In this document: piece by piece, positions 1-10,739 of the stretch
Layout of the letters: each line of letters begins with the position of its first letter
Numbering within the stretch: the first letter of the stretch is position 1
Assembly (NCBI GenBank): GCA_029891385.1
Contig: CM057228.1
Span: forward strand, 50,617,783 to 50,681,782
From: Erythroxylum novogranatense
Taxonomy: Eukaryota; Streptophyta; Magnoliopsida; Malpighiales; Erythroxylaceae
DNA: 64,000 nucleotides
Direction of reading: 5' to 3'
Made by a program: the position numbers and the translations under genes
Notes under the pieces: generated by a model
Told to the model about the DNA's origin: nothing
What the model saw: the letters and a program-made list of their open reading frames with translations, nothing else
Database searches by the model: none

Positions 1-339
1 TGTAATTTTAATTTAATACTTTTCTCGTGTTACATATTTGAAGAAGATACAATAGAATTTGTTGATTTGTATTATATCTTGTAAACTAATATATGTATTT
101 ATTATTTTGTATATAAGTATTGTTAAAGCTGTAATTAAAATCTTGTACTCTAAGAAATTTAATGATATTTTATTTTTACATACAATGTTTCTAATTATTA
201 ATTATTTTATAATTTTAATAATAAATTAACAACATAAAATATAAATATTATATAAAATAATATGGATTAAAATTTAATGAATAATTATAATTCAATATGG
301 TATAATATTTCGTTAATTTGTAGATTAAAAATTGACTAC

Positions 340-622
340 AGTTTACAAAATGTTGCTAAACTATTTGGCTACATTTTCAATAGTTTTTACTTACGAAATT
401 TAAGTGTAGCCAAAACGTATTGGCAATGAATTATTAAAATATCATTAATAGTTTTTCGCTACGAAAATAAATATATGAAAAAACTTTTGGCGACGATTAA
501 CATAAAACATCACCTATAGTTTTCAACTACGAAGATTTAGCATGATTTTCAGCGATTATTGCTAAATTTTGGGGGTTTAGCTACAATTTTTTTCACTACC
601 AAAAGTCCTTTTTGTTATAGTG
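340..622 (-). mobile_element. CACTA-type transposon terminus with subterminal repeats
   Basis: Read on the minus strand, the segment begins CACTATAACAAAAAGG and continues into short degenerate repeats built on 'AGTnnnTAGCnAC' and 'ACTACGAAG'-like motifs (plus strand: repeated 'agtttt..gctac'). Plant En/Spm (CACTA) elements have CACTA termini followed by arrays of short subterminal transposase-binding repeats, and this stretch fits. The partner terminus was not found in the window, so this is a lone or truncated end. No transposase coding was recognised next to it. The 1-339 flank is AT-rich with nothing recognisable. Confidence 0.5.
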
Positions 623-2189
623 TATATCAATATTTATTCTCACAGTTAGATATAATACATTATCCAAAAATCCAACATTAGGAGTGAGTATCAAAACTAG
701 TTTTAAAGTTAGTTTGTTTGATAAGTTAATGAAGTTTAATAGAGGCAATTATGTAATTATTGTTTCCACTTTTTATGCTTTATCTTGTAAAAATACTAAG
801 TGACATTTATTATTTTGAGCATAAAAAAATAGTTGGAAAATTAAAGTTTGTTCTCTATAACAAGGCCAAAGTACTAATTGATGAGATTGTGAAAAGTAGT
901 AGGAATTGTTCATTATGTAATTAACTTTTTCTTGTCCTATTTAACCCTAAACACAAATTCATATTAGGCTATATTTTGGCAAATCCAATCACATTCTTTA
1001 TATGTACTATTTCCAAATAGAATTTTAATTATCATCCTCTCATAAAATAAACATATATCATTAGCAAGCATAAACAAGGGTTGGAACACTCTGTTTCTAT
1101 TAGAGTGTTTTAATTTTGTGTCACTTAATCTGAACCACACATTTGTATGAATTCTATATAAATGTGTGAATGAGATTTAATAATATAGAGTAAGAACTAG
1201 TTCACTAGTACAGATGATCTAATCTCCTAAAACTATCACACAGTAGTAGCTCAATAGTGCATACTAGGCCAGCTGTCAACATTATCTTATCAGCAATTAT
1301 TAGCTAAATAGGGTCTATTTAGGTTTGTATCTATTCAACAGGGTTTCTTGAATGAGAACATTTTTAATTCAATTATGCACGTTTAAATCCTTCATCTATT
1401 GTGAACCTGCTGTTTCCAACCTTCAATTGAGCTATGCGGGAATGATTCAAAGCACCTATCATAAGGAGAGTGAGGAAAACATAATTCTTTGGAGCGGATA
1501 AATAGAAACTGTTTAGAGCGGGTTAGTGGGAAGGTCAATTGACGAATGATGATGTTGGGAGTTGGAAGCTATATTATATAAAATTCGTGTCTCAATCAAA
1601 ATCTAATTTTGCGTTACTGCTTCTTCCCTTCTTCCGGCATCCTCTAAGGCATTCCTATCGTACAGGTCCACTTTGGAAATGTAGTAGTCAGTAGGATCAA
1701 TTCGATTTTGTGGAAAAAATCTACATGAAAAGCATCGTTTAAACTAGTCGGCAAAGGGGGGTGTGTATTGGGCGGTCCTCGTGCCAAGTAAGTTAGACAA
1801 TGGCATATTTGAAGATTTAAGTAATAAAATTTAGGAATTTATTGCCTTAATAATTCTGTGTTATTCAAAAGTTGCTAAAAAAATTTTGACATATAAAAAT
1901 TAGCAAAAAATACCCTGAGTTGAAATTTTATTAACTCACCCCTTCAAGCGTGGAGAACAACACATGGCTAAGGTTTTTTTCAACAAAATTGAAAACATAA
2001 GGTTAATAGAGTAACATTTTATATCTCGAGGTTTAATTAGCTACTTTCAGATAACATGCGATCACAAAGAATTTTGTCTAAAATTTAGTACATAATATTA
2101 TAACCTAAAATACCACAAGTTTTACTAAATTAAAGTAGTGTGTCTAGTCTATCAAGTGAGCAAAGTATGTTTTGTGGGGCAAACAATGT
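623..2189. other. AT-rich intergenic DNA without recognised features
   Basis: No open frame of meaningful length, no RNA gene and no repeat structure was seen on either strand. A few moderately GC-richer patches (about 1480-1560 and 1640-1800) do not form a recognisable coding region. Confidence 0.5.
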
Positions 2190-2835
2190 TATGAATACCG
2201 TATCGGACTTGGTACCGGATTGGGCTCGAACGAATCTATCGAATCGGATCGGTATCGAATGCTTTCGGGATATTTTTAAATTTATAAAATAGTCCCTAAA
2301 CTTTTAAAATTGCAAAATAGTCCATATTGATATATTATACAATCAGATCAGATACTTTACCAGCCATTATTTACATCAACCATACTTTAAAAATCTTAAT
2401 AATAAATAATAATGACAATTAATTTGAAATAACAATAATTTTAAATATTTTACATATAAATAATAACCACAATTAACATAAATAAAGACAATCATCATCA
2501 TACAATTATAAAACTAAGAATAATACAAAGCATTTAAAATATTACAATCATACAATTTCATCATTATAATAAATAATATTACATATTTACATCAAAAGAT
2601 TCAAAACATCCGATAAAAGAACAATAACTCATTACAAAAGGTTGATGATTTAATAAGCAATCAAGTAGAAGTTGAACTCAAACAAAAATATTACATTTAC
2701 ATTACATACATATAATTTAACATAAACATCAATGATCAAATACAAGTAAAATTAAAAGAAGAGGAAAATAAAAACTCAAGTTCAATCGTCAAATGGCGAT
2801 ACCCATTGAATCAAGACCGACCTCACTGATCATTT

Positions 2836-4223
2836 GGTACAAAATCCTCATCATTGAGAGGAGCTTCATCATCATCATTATTTAAATTTAATGCACCAAA
2901 TGACATGTCAATGCTTTCCCATCCAAGATCATCTTCCACATTCAAATCACTCACATCAACCAAATTGGGTTCTTCGAAACCCAATCCGCCAAAATATCCA
3001 TATTATCAATCGCAATTGGATCATTCAAGAACTTGTGCTACTAAGAGTCCTAGTAAACAATTACATTTAATTATTAAAAAATATAAGAAATTATATAAAA
3101 TTAATAATGAAAATAATGAAAATAACATACCTTTCCAAGCTTTAAATTGTAACGAACAAAACCAAGTCATTCAACCTCTTATGCTCCAATCTATTCCTTT
3201 TCGAATGGATAAATTCAATGTGCTCCAGGTTCGTTCACACCCAATTGCACTCACACATTGACTTAAAATTGAATCGCAAACTTTCTCAAATCTGGAACAC
3301 CACATCCCAAAAGATCCCACCAATCAACTACAAGTTATAAGAAAACAAAAGTAGTGTTATAAACAAAATAAAGTGATAAATAAATTTCAACAAATAAGAA
3401 ATAGGAAATAAGTAATACCCAGAGAAAGAAGTCCTCTTTGTTGAATAGCTAATCGACATTCCAAAATCTCCATAAGAGTACTTATAAGCCTCTATTTGTG
3501 TGGTTAAAGCAATTTGTATTGAGTCATGAGGAACAATTGTTGTAATTGTCAAAAGCATTCCTCTACTAACTTCACTTGCTTTTCAACATCCAATCTAAAA
3601 TACACACCGGATTCAAAATGCCCCATTACAAACAATGGAGAAGAAAGTTGTCTCTCCTTCTCTCATTAATGATTGAGATATATGGCTCGATAAAGAAGGC
3701 TTATGTTTCAGATTGGCCTTGATTGATTCCGTTGCTCTTCCATAAAGATCAAAATATAACCCATTGTTGGCTTTTCTTCACTATCACCAACCGAAGCACC
3801 TCACCAAAGGCTCACAAACCCGGATAACGAATTGAGATGCCGACCAAAATTCCTATCTTCCAAAGATGATACTACAAACCTCCATTCCAAAGATTAGACC
3901 TAGCGCCGAGAGGTTACCCACTTATCACTTGTGAACATTTGCCTTAACTCCTTCCTCAACAAAAGAAAAGATCAAGTGATAAGAAATTTGTTGCAAATCT
4001 TGTCACAAAGAGGTATGCACAAATTCCTACCATTGGTAAATTCCTTCTCATCAAATTTAAAACCCATGCACGATTATAAATAAATTTTGTCACCTTTTTG
4101 CCTTTCGATGGTCTCATCAAAACAGGAAAATACCTAGGATTTCCTATATCCTCCAAAGATTAAGTCAATGCAATGTGCAACACAAGGAGTCCAATAAAAT
4201 GACTTATAGGTATTCTCGCAACC
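2836..4223 (-). pseudogene. hAT transposase, middle and C-terminal part, broken
   Basis: Continues the ORF at 4224-5204 through several frames. Recognisable fragments in order: 'WTPCVAHCIDL' followed by a block ending 'RFATNFLSL' (about 4200-3956); 'YFRLDVEKQVKLVEECF' (about 3600); 'IEAYKYSYGDFG' (about 3490); then, after a likely GT...AG intron (donor near 3420, acceptor near 3332), 'VDWWDLLGCGVPDLRKFA'; then the dimerisation-domain motif 'IHSKRNRLEHKRLNDLVFV' (about 3220-3145, a frameshift before it) and 'NDPIAIDNMDILADWV' near 3030. The acidic C-terminus ends near 2836. Order and motifs match the catalytic and hATC dimerisation regions of plant DUF659 hAT transposases. Multiple stops and frameshifts make this inactive as written; some frameshifts may be sequence errors. 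Confidence 0.7.
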
Positions 4224-5204
4224 TCATCCTCGCGCATTATAAGCGGAATCATTGTCGAGAATAAACCGAACAATGTTTTCCACCCCTACTTCATTCACAA
4301 CTTGATCAAATATCCCAAACAAATTATCAGCATTTCTAATAAGGCCAGATACATCAATCGATTTTAAAAACATAGAGTCATTAAAACAATAAACCAAAAA
4401 ATTTATGATAGGCTCTTGTCTCCTATTCGTCCAACCATCACACATAATTGAGCATCCATTAATACCCCAATTCGCTCTTCTTTCAGCCAAATAAGCTCTC
4501 ATTTCAGACACAGCACAACTCAAAAGTTTACCTCTTAAGTCATCAACCGATGGCCCTTTGTATCCTGGACCATAAGAGGCTATGGCATCTATCATAGGTT
4601 GATAATAATATGATTGAGAAGCATTAAATGACGAACCTGTATCATACCACCATCTAGCTACTGCCATATCCACATTGTGAGCCGCATCTCTTGTCTGCAT
4701 TGCACTACGAATTGAAGGTTGGGCTCCTGGAGTTGTTCGTGGTGCAAAGAAACCAGATGGCTGCCTTCTTCTCTTCCTCATTTCAGATTCTGCAAGATCC
4801 TGAGGCTGAGATTGAAATTGAACACTACCAGTACCACTGCCACTGCCACTACCACTTCCACCTCTAACATCTCCATAATCACCACGGAAATCGGGAAATG
4901 AACTTCCACTACCAATTTCAAGATTCAATCTTCCCCTTCTATCTTTCTCAAATTGTTGTTCCTCAAGCAATGTTTTCATCTGCCACTTCACATCATGACT
5001 TACTTTTTTACATGGTTCCACATCTCCTTTAACTCCAGCTAAATGCCTCTTCAATCGAGTGATTCCTCCACCTTTCAAATGCTTGTTACAAAACAAGCAA
5101 ATTGTATGATTCTTTTGACCAAGAACCACACTAGCATGAGCCCAAGCTGGATCATTGTATCTTCCTGAACTAGGTTGATCGGGAGTATTTGAACTTCCTT
5201 CCAT
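4224..5204 (-). CDS. hAT transposase N-terminal ORF (BED zinc finger + DUF659), 326 aa
   Basis: The ORF starts with an ATG at 5204, just downstream of a likely splice acceptor (TGTACAG, minus strand). A BED-type zinc finger lies at residues about 19-70, with C36 and C39 and then H54 and C65 as likely ligands. Residues about 75-200 are low-complexity, including a Ser-Gly-rich run and a basic RKRRR stretch that could act in nuclear import. Residues about 205-326 carry the DUF659 core, including 'CSIMCDGWTNRR', with a catalytic-type Asp in 'DGW', and 'RFILDNDSAYNARG'. Full-length relatives are roughly 600-750 aa, so this is about half; the rest lies downstream in broken frames. Role in the family: DNA binding and cut-and-paste transposition in the nucleus. 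Assignment to hAT is firm; activity is unlikely. Confidence 0.8.
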   Translation of the reverse strand: MEGSSNTPDQPSSGRYNDPAWAHASVVLGQKNHTICLFCNKHLKGGGITRLKRHLAGVKGDVEPCKKVSHDVKWQMKTLLEEQQFEKDRRGRLNLEIGSGSSFPDFRGDYGDVRGGSGSGSGSGTGSVQFQSQPQDLAESEMRKRRRQPSGFFAPRTTPGAQPSIRSAMQTRDAAHNVDMAVARWWYDTGSSFNASQSYYYQPMIDAIASYGPGYKGPSVDDLRGKLLSCAVSEMRAYLAERRANWGINGCSIMCDGWTNRRQEPIINFLVYCFNDSMFLKSIDVSGLIRNADNLFGIFDQVVNEVGVENIVRFILDNDSAYNARG

Positions 5205-5277
5205 TTATCTGTACACAAAAATAAATAACACATAAACTTCCTTCCATTTATCTGTACACAAAAATAAATAACACATA
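5192..5277. repeat. 43-bp tandem duplication spanning splice acceptor and start codon
   Basis: Two essentially identical copies with a 43-bp period (first from 5192, second from 5235). Each copy contains, on the minus strand, a T-rich tract, TGTACAG and ATAAATGG, that is, a plausible 3' splice site and the transposase start codon. Because 43 is not a multiple of 3, only the copy nearer the gene gives the in-frame start. Confidence 0.85.
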
Positions 5278-5321
5278 ATTTCAGTACATAATGACAATAT
5301 GCATAAAGCTAACAATTCAAA

Positions 5322-7565
5322 ACATTCAATTCAATTCAATTCAATTCCAATCCAATCCAATTCAATTCAATTCAATTCAATCCAACCCAATCCAATCAAA
5401 TTCAATTCAATTCAATTCAATTCAATCTAATCCAATTCAATTCAATCCAATCCAATCCAATTCAATTCCAATCCATTCCAATTCAATTAAATTCAATCCA
5501 ATCCATTCCAATCTAATCCAATCCAATCCAATCAAATTCAATCCAATCCAGTCCAGTCCAATCTAATCCAATTCAATCCAATTATATCCAATCCAATCTA
5601 ATCCAATTCAATCCAATTCCAATTCAATTCATTCCATTCAATTCCAATTCAATTCAATGCAATTTCATTCCAATTCAATTCAATTCAATTCAAATCCAAT
5701 TCAATTCAGTTCAAAACAATTCAATTCAAAACAATTCAATTCAATCCAATCCAATCCAATCCAATCTATTCCAATTCAATCCAATTCAATCCAATCCAAT
5801 CTAATCCAATTCAATTCAATCCAATCCAATTCCAATTCAATTCATTCCATTCAATTCCAATTCAATTTAATGCAATTCCATTCCAATTCAATTCAATTCA
5901 ATTCAAATCCAATTCAATTCAATTCAATTCAAAACAATTCAATTCAATCAAATCCAATCCAATCAAATTCAATTCAATAAAATTCAATTAAATCAAATTC
6001 AATTCAATCCAATCCAATTCAATCTAATCCAATCCAATCAAATCCAATCCATTCCAATTCAATCTAATCCAATCCAATCAAATTCAATTCAATTCAATTC
6101 AATCCAATTCAATTCAATCCAATCAAATTCAATCCAATCCAATCTAATCCAATTCAATCCAATTATATCCAATCCAATCTAATCCAATTCAATTCAATCC
6201 AATTCCAATTTCAATTCAATTCATTCCATTCAATTCCAATTCAATTCAATGCAATTCCATTCCAATTCAATTCAATTCAATTCAAATCCAATTCAATTCA
6301 ATTCAGAACAATTCAATTCAAAACAATTCAATTCAATTCAATTCAATCCAATCCAATCCAATCCAATCCAATCTAATGCAATCCAATCCAATCTAATCCA
6401 ATCCAATCTAATCCAATCCAATTCAATTCAATCCAATCCAATTCCAATTCAATTCATTCCATTCAATTCCAATTTAATTCAATGCAATTCCATTCTAATT
6501 CAATTCAAATCCAATTCAATTCAATTCAAAACAATTCAATCCAATCCAATCCAATCCAATCCAATCCAATCCAATTCAATCCAATTCAATTCAATCCAAT
6601 CCAATCTAATCCAATTCAATCCAATTCAATTCAATTCAATCCAATTCAATTCAAAACAATTCAATTCAATTCAAAACAATCCAATTCAATTCAATTCAAT
6701 TCTAATCCAATCCAATTCAATTCAATCCAATCCAATCCAATTCAATTCAATCAAATTCAATTCAATCCAATCCAATCCAATCTAATCCAATCCAATCCAA
6801 TTCAATTCAATCCAATCCAATCCAATTCAATTCAATCAAATTCAATTCAATCCAATCCAATCCAATTCAATCCAATTCAATCCAATTCAATTCAAAACAA
6901 TTCAATTCAATTCAAAATAATCCAATTCAATTCAATTCAATTCCAATCCAATTCAATTCAATCCAATCCAATCCAATCCAATTCAATTCAATTCAATCAA
7001 ATTCAATCCAATCCAATCTAATCTAATCCAATTCAATCCAATTCAATTCAATCCAATCCAATTCCAATTCCATTCATTCCATTCAATTCCAATTCAATTC
7101 AATGCAATTCCATTCCAATTCAATTCAATTCAAATCCAATTCAATTCAATTCAAAACAATTCAATCCAATCCAATCCAATCCAATTCAATTCAATTCAAC
7201 TCAACTTAATTCAATTCAATCCAATTCAATCCAATCCAATCCATTCAATTCAATTCCATTCCATTCAATTCAATTCCAACAATTCTCAATTCTAACAATT
7301 TCAAAACATTCATAATTCCATTTCCAAACAATCCATTCCCAACAATTTTCAATCATAACAATTGCAAAACATTCATAATTCCATTTCCATTCAATCCATT
7401 CCCAACAATTTCTAATCATAACAATTACAAAATATTCATAATTTCATTTCCATTCATTCTATTGACAATTCAATTCAAATCCATTCCATTACAATTCAAT
7501 TCAAATCCAATTCATAATTTACATTCCAATTTAATTCAATTCAATTCAAATCCATTTTAATTCAA
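5322..7565. repeat. Pentanucleotide (TTCAA/TCCAA)n array with higher-order structure
   Basis: About 2.2 kb made almost wholly of TTCAA and TCCAA pentamers (minus strand TTGAA/TTGGA). On top of the 5-bp period, a longer pattern recurs: a block with 'ATTCATTCCATTCAATTCC', then 'CAATGCAATTYCATTCC', then 'TTCAAAACAATTC'. The CAATGCAATT-type core is seen near 5656, 5868, 6247, 6480 and 7100, so spacing is irregular (about 0.2-0.6 kb). The array fades into degenerate forms after about 7260. It lies between the hAT leader and the hAT start codon, probably within a leader intron. The plus-strand reading frames are open only because the pentamers lack stop codons. Confidence 0.9.
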
Positions 7566-8270
7566 TTCAATTCCAATTCTCAAATACCCAAATTTATACT
7601 TAACTAATTATTTATCAAAATTCAATACCTAAATATAAAAATGAATTACCATATAACAAATATTAACAATATGTCAATTAATGATTTAAGTTTTTTTCAA
7701 TTTTACTGATTTTGATTATTAATTGTACAAACTTACATTCAATTATTTATTTCACATTTAATTATCAATTTTACAATTAAAATTAGGTTTAAATGTTAAT
7801 TTGATTTTGATTATCAAATTATCAAACTCAATCTCAAATTCAATTGCACAAATTAAAATTAAATATCATTCATCCACAATTCAACAATTCAATCACAATT
7901 ACCATTCTAAATTTATTTTCTAATGGGACATTCGGATCAATTCAATGCCAAAATCCAAAATCAACTTCTATAATCCAAAATGCCAAAAACTAAAATACAA
8001 AATGCCAAGTTCACTTCAAGAATGCCATTCAACATTTCAACCAAAATCACCTTCACCATTTACATTTTACACAACTTCACTTCAACGGTTCAACACTTCA
8101 ACCCAAATCCATCATCAATTCATCATCGGATCCAACGCAAAACGAAGCAATTTCCAACAACTACAAATCCATCGTCATCCAATTGTTTACCACAAATCTA
8201 CCAACATCCAACAACCAACACAATGATGCGAAGCAATTAATGTCAAAATCAATGAAAATAAAGCAATACA
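7566..8270. other. AT-rich spacer of the hAT leader
   Basis: No convincing gene. The 7945-8240 part contains short overlapping open frames on the plus strand without recognisable domains. On the minus strand it reads as continuation of the hAT leader or intron towards the GC-rich block. Confidence 0.4.
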
Positions 8271-8765
8271 TTCGGTCTTCACAGATCTTGGTCGATGTCT
8301 GCCTGGTGGGTTGACGTCGGAGGACGATGGACAAGGCGCGAAGGTTGCCGCTCACGGTGGAGGACCGACGACGCGAGGGAGAACCGACCAAGTGGCGTGG
8401 AGGACCGACGAGGCGATTTACGCGAGGAGAAGAACGAAGAGTCAAGACTCGACAGACGGATGAGAAGACCACCGAGTCCAGATCCAAACCGGGGAGGGCA
8501 AGAACGTCGGAGAGCGATTAATGGCGTGGATCTGGCGGAGGAGGCGGGCGAGACGGACGGAGCGTAGGCGAGAAGAGAGAAGAAGAGAGGAAGAGGAGTA
8601 GGCTGGAGAACTGGATGAGACGTCGACGGCGAGGAGGAGACGACGATGACCAGGCGAGCGTCGCGAGACACGGAGGAGGCGTGCGGCTGCGAAGAGAGGA
8701 GGCGTGCGGCTGCGAAGAGAGGAGGCCGAAGAAGAAGAATGGGTCCTCGGGTGGGGTGGGTTTTT
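8271..8765 (-). other. GC-rich, CpG-rich leader block of the hAT element
   Basis: A sharp island of high GC and CpG in otherwise AT-rich DNA. On the minus strand it is pyrimidine-rich (many CTCCTC and CGTCG words), like a 5' untranslated exon. It carries an internal 23-bp tandem duplication (8675-8720). Overlapping open frames on both strands have Arg/Ser/Pro-rich composition with no domain, as expected from base composition alone. Most likely the transcription-start/leader exon of the hAT element; capture of a host promoter or exon is an alternative that the sequence cannot exclude. Confidence 0.45.
8675..8720. repeat. 23-bp tandem duplication in the GC-rich block
   Basis: Two exact copies of a 23-bp unit beginning GGAGGCGTGCGGCTGCG, adjoining at 8697/8698, followed by a partial third start (GGAGGC). 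Confidence 0.9.
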
Positions 8766-9063
8766 TTAGGTTAAATTTTCCAGAAATTGCAAATTGGTCC
8801 TTGCAATTTCCGATTAACCATGATGGCGAATTTAAGGTTCCGGCCGGTACCATCCGAGAACGCTTGAGATCGGTGAATTTTTCCCGATCGACGAACGGAT
8901 TTCATCGATTTCCGACAAGAAGCGGTACCTTCCGGTACGAGATCGGTAGAAACGATCTAATCCGTTCCATTGGGGGCAAATCCAATTCCTAACAAATAAT
9001 TCTGTTCATCATTGAGGTACTTCTAACATTTACTATTCGTTTTCAACAGACAATACTTCTTTA

Positions 9064-9147
9064 TTAGCAGCTTGTCAAGTGAAGGCAGGTACGGAGCCAT
9101 GTTAATTAGCAGCTTGTCAAGTGAAGGCAGGTACGGAGCCATGTTAT
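9064..9147. repeat. 42-bp tandem duplication containing the MITE left end
   Basis: Two copies with a 42-bp period (from 9064 and from 9106). Each contains the target sequence AGTGAAGG followed by the first bases of the MITE terminal repeat (CAGGTACGGAGCCATG). Confidence 0.9.
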
Positions 9148-9295
9148 AATGCCCCCTTCAAATATTTTTTTAAATTATTTATATAATTAAAATTTTTAAA
9201 ATTACAAATATAAGTGACCCCCTTAAAAATATAAGTGTCTTCCTTAGATGTTGGCTCCCGGCCCCTCTTTAGAGTTGAGTCTGACTCCATCCCTG
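9128..9295. mobile_element. 168-bp hAT-type MITE (non-autonomous) with 8-bp TSD
   Basis: The left end CAGGTACGGAGCCA and the reverse complement of the right end, CAGGGATGGAGTCA, form an imperfect terminal inverted repeat of the CAGGGRCGGA type found in plant Tip100-like hAT elements. The flanks are AGTGAAGG (9120-9127) and AATGAAGG (9296-9303), an 8-bp target-site duplication with one mismatch; 8 bp is the hAT hallmark. The interior is AT-rich with 'GCCCCC' and 'GGCCCC' near the ends and no coding capacity. It needs a transposase in trans; whether the hAT at 2.2-9.0 kb is a compatible source cannot be told. Confidence 0.8.
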
Positions 9296-9303
9296 AATGA
9301 AGG

Positions 9304-10739
9304 CTTAATATTTAAAGTTGAGTCTAGAGAGTTAGGTTATGATAGCTCTAATTTAAACTACATCAAGAAGGACAAGATTATTTAGTTAAGCTTGATATAA
9401 TTGGAAGACTATTTTAGTAAAATAATATATTTTATGGATGCAAAAGATTCTTTTGCATACCTGATGGTGAGGAGTGGGAAAATTATTTCACAATGACCCA
9501 AATATTTTTATCCAGAAAAGCATCAGGTATTTTAAAAACAAATTGACTAGAAGAACAAAGCTGGGTAGGAGGGCTCGGTGTCTTAAATACAATAAATTGG
9601 AAAACCTTCCAACTCGCCACCAACCTGCCAATGACAATTGAAATTCTGAACAGAACTTGTAAAAACACCTGTTCGTGGATAATCATGCTCAATCGCCGTG
9701 GAATTTGTGGAGGTTACAATCGGAGTACTTGCACTAGTAGATGGGATATAGTACGGAACGGAATTTTATGGTTGGGCGATGGTTTTGTTCATTTATTCAA
9801 GACTCGTGATTAAATGTTTTAGGCTAGCAAAAGAATTATGTTTAGCTGCAGGAAAAATTGACGATACAAATATATACCCAGGTGACAGTGACAATTGAAA
9901 CTTGACGACAGAGGAGGCTGCATTTAAAGAGACATGTGATGAGTCTCCGACACATCCCCAACACATATTCTGAGCGATAAAGACAAAGTCTTTGACAGTA
10001 ACTTGGTTAAGTGTATAGGCAATTTGAGGATTCTGGAAAATTCAGTGTGGCAGGTGTCATGCGTGTATTAATTACGAACAACATCAAACCAAATGTAGTA
10101 AATCTGTGTTCCCTTTTGTTGCACAATTCAGTTTCGAGTCCCCAAATGATAAAACTTGAGACAAATTCAAATTCTTTCGTTTGATTTCGTAGGCACAGTT
10201 TGGTGTATGGATTTTGTGAAATTTATTCTCAACACCGTAATTTTACCAATATTTTTCCAAATTCTCCCATTTAATTTTAAGTTATTATATGAACAAATGA
10301 AATTATCATATTTAACCTTTTATTTTATGATTTCTTCGAAACTGTCTATAATAAGTTAATAACATCTTAGCTTGGAATTCTACTTTTTTTGTGTGGAGAA
10401 AATTGAATCCATTGATGAAAGAATTACAAGGTTAACACACATTAAGCATTTAGAGTTGAAAAAACCGAGCTCAGATTTAACGCCGACTGTAAAAGAATAA
10501 TTATGAAACTTTTTTATAAATTAGTTTCTCGAAAATCATGATCAATTTAATTATATGAAATAATTAACACATAAATTATAATAAATCGTAAATATAAATT
10601 CATATCTTATTTCAAAGCTTCATCATGTCTTTTTTTTATCCCTCAAACTATTTCTAAAACTGATCTGTCTCAATTATTATAGACACACAAATATCCGATC
10701 TCTAACAATATTTACATAATAGGTTGAGGAAATTTTGTA
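9304..10739. other. Intergenic DNA, no secure gene
   Basis: Slightly more complex sequence at about 9480-10040 has short open frames on both strands (for example minus 9483-9692 and a minus stretch near 9800-10030 containing 'QNMCWGCVGD'). No start, splice pattern or domain could be established. It may be a decayed host-gene fragment, but nothing firm supports this. From 10,040 onward it is AT-rich without recognisable content. Confidence 0.35.

Larger units (their letters stand above)
2190..8990 (-). mobile_element. Degraded hAT-superfamily DNA transposon (DUF659/BED type)
   Basis: A minus-strand hAT transposase pseudogene (2836-5204) is flanked by two edge regions that resemble each other when one is reverse-complemented. 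Both contain CCGG/CGGTACC-rich blocks (2205-2265 and 8840-8965) followed inward by 'aaatTGCAAAwtnGTCC' (2308-2322 and 8785-8803). This looks like the long imperfect terminal structure of a hAT element. Order on the minus strand: terminus, GC-rich leader (8765-8271), AT-rich stretch, pentanucleotide array (7565-5322), transposase (5204-2836), A-rich 3' region, terminus. Exact ends and an 8-bp target duplication could not be fixed, so the boundaries are approximate. Confidence 0.55.

Noticed and set aside
2190..2330. 8-bp target duplication for the large hAT element
   Set aside because: Several pairings near 2185 and 8995 were tried by eye; none gave a convincing match, so ends remain approximate.
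5291..7021. Several long open frames with Gln/Asn/Ser/Ile-rich repeats in the pentanucleotide array
   Set aside because: They arise because TTCAA and TCCAA contain no stop codon in any plus-strand frame; the peptide repeat follows the DNA period and there is no start context or domain.
8279..8992. Overlapping Arg/Ser/Pro-rich open frames on both strands of the GC-rich block
   Set aside because: High GC content removes stop codons; frames on both strands are equally open and none has a domain.
9483..10030. Possible host-gene exon, with 'QNMCWGCVGD' on the minus strand
   Set aside because: No family could be named, no splice sites or continuous frame; kept only as a remark under the intergenic entry.
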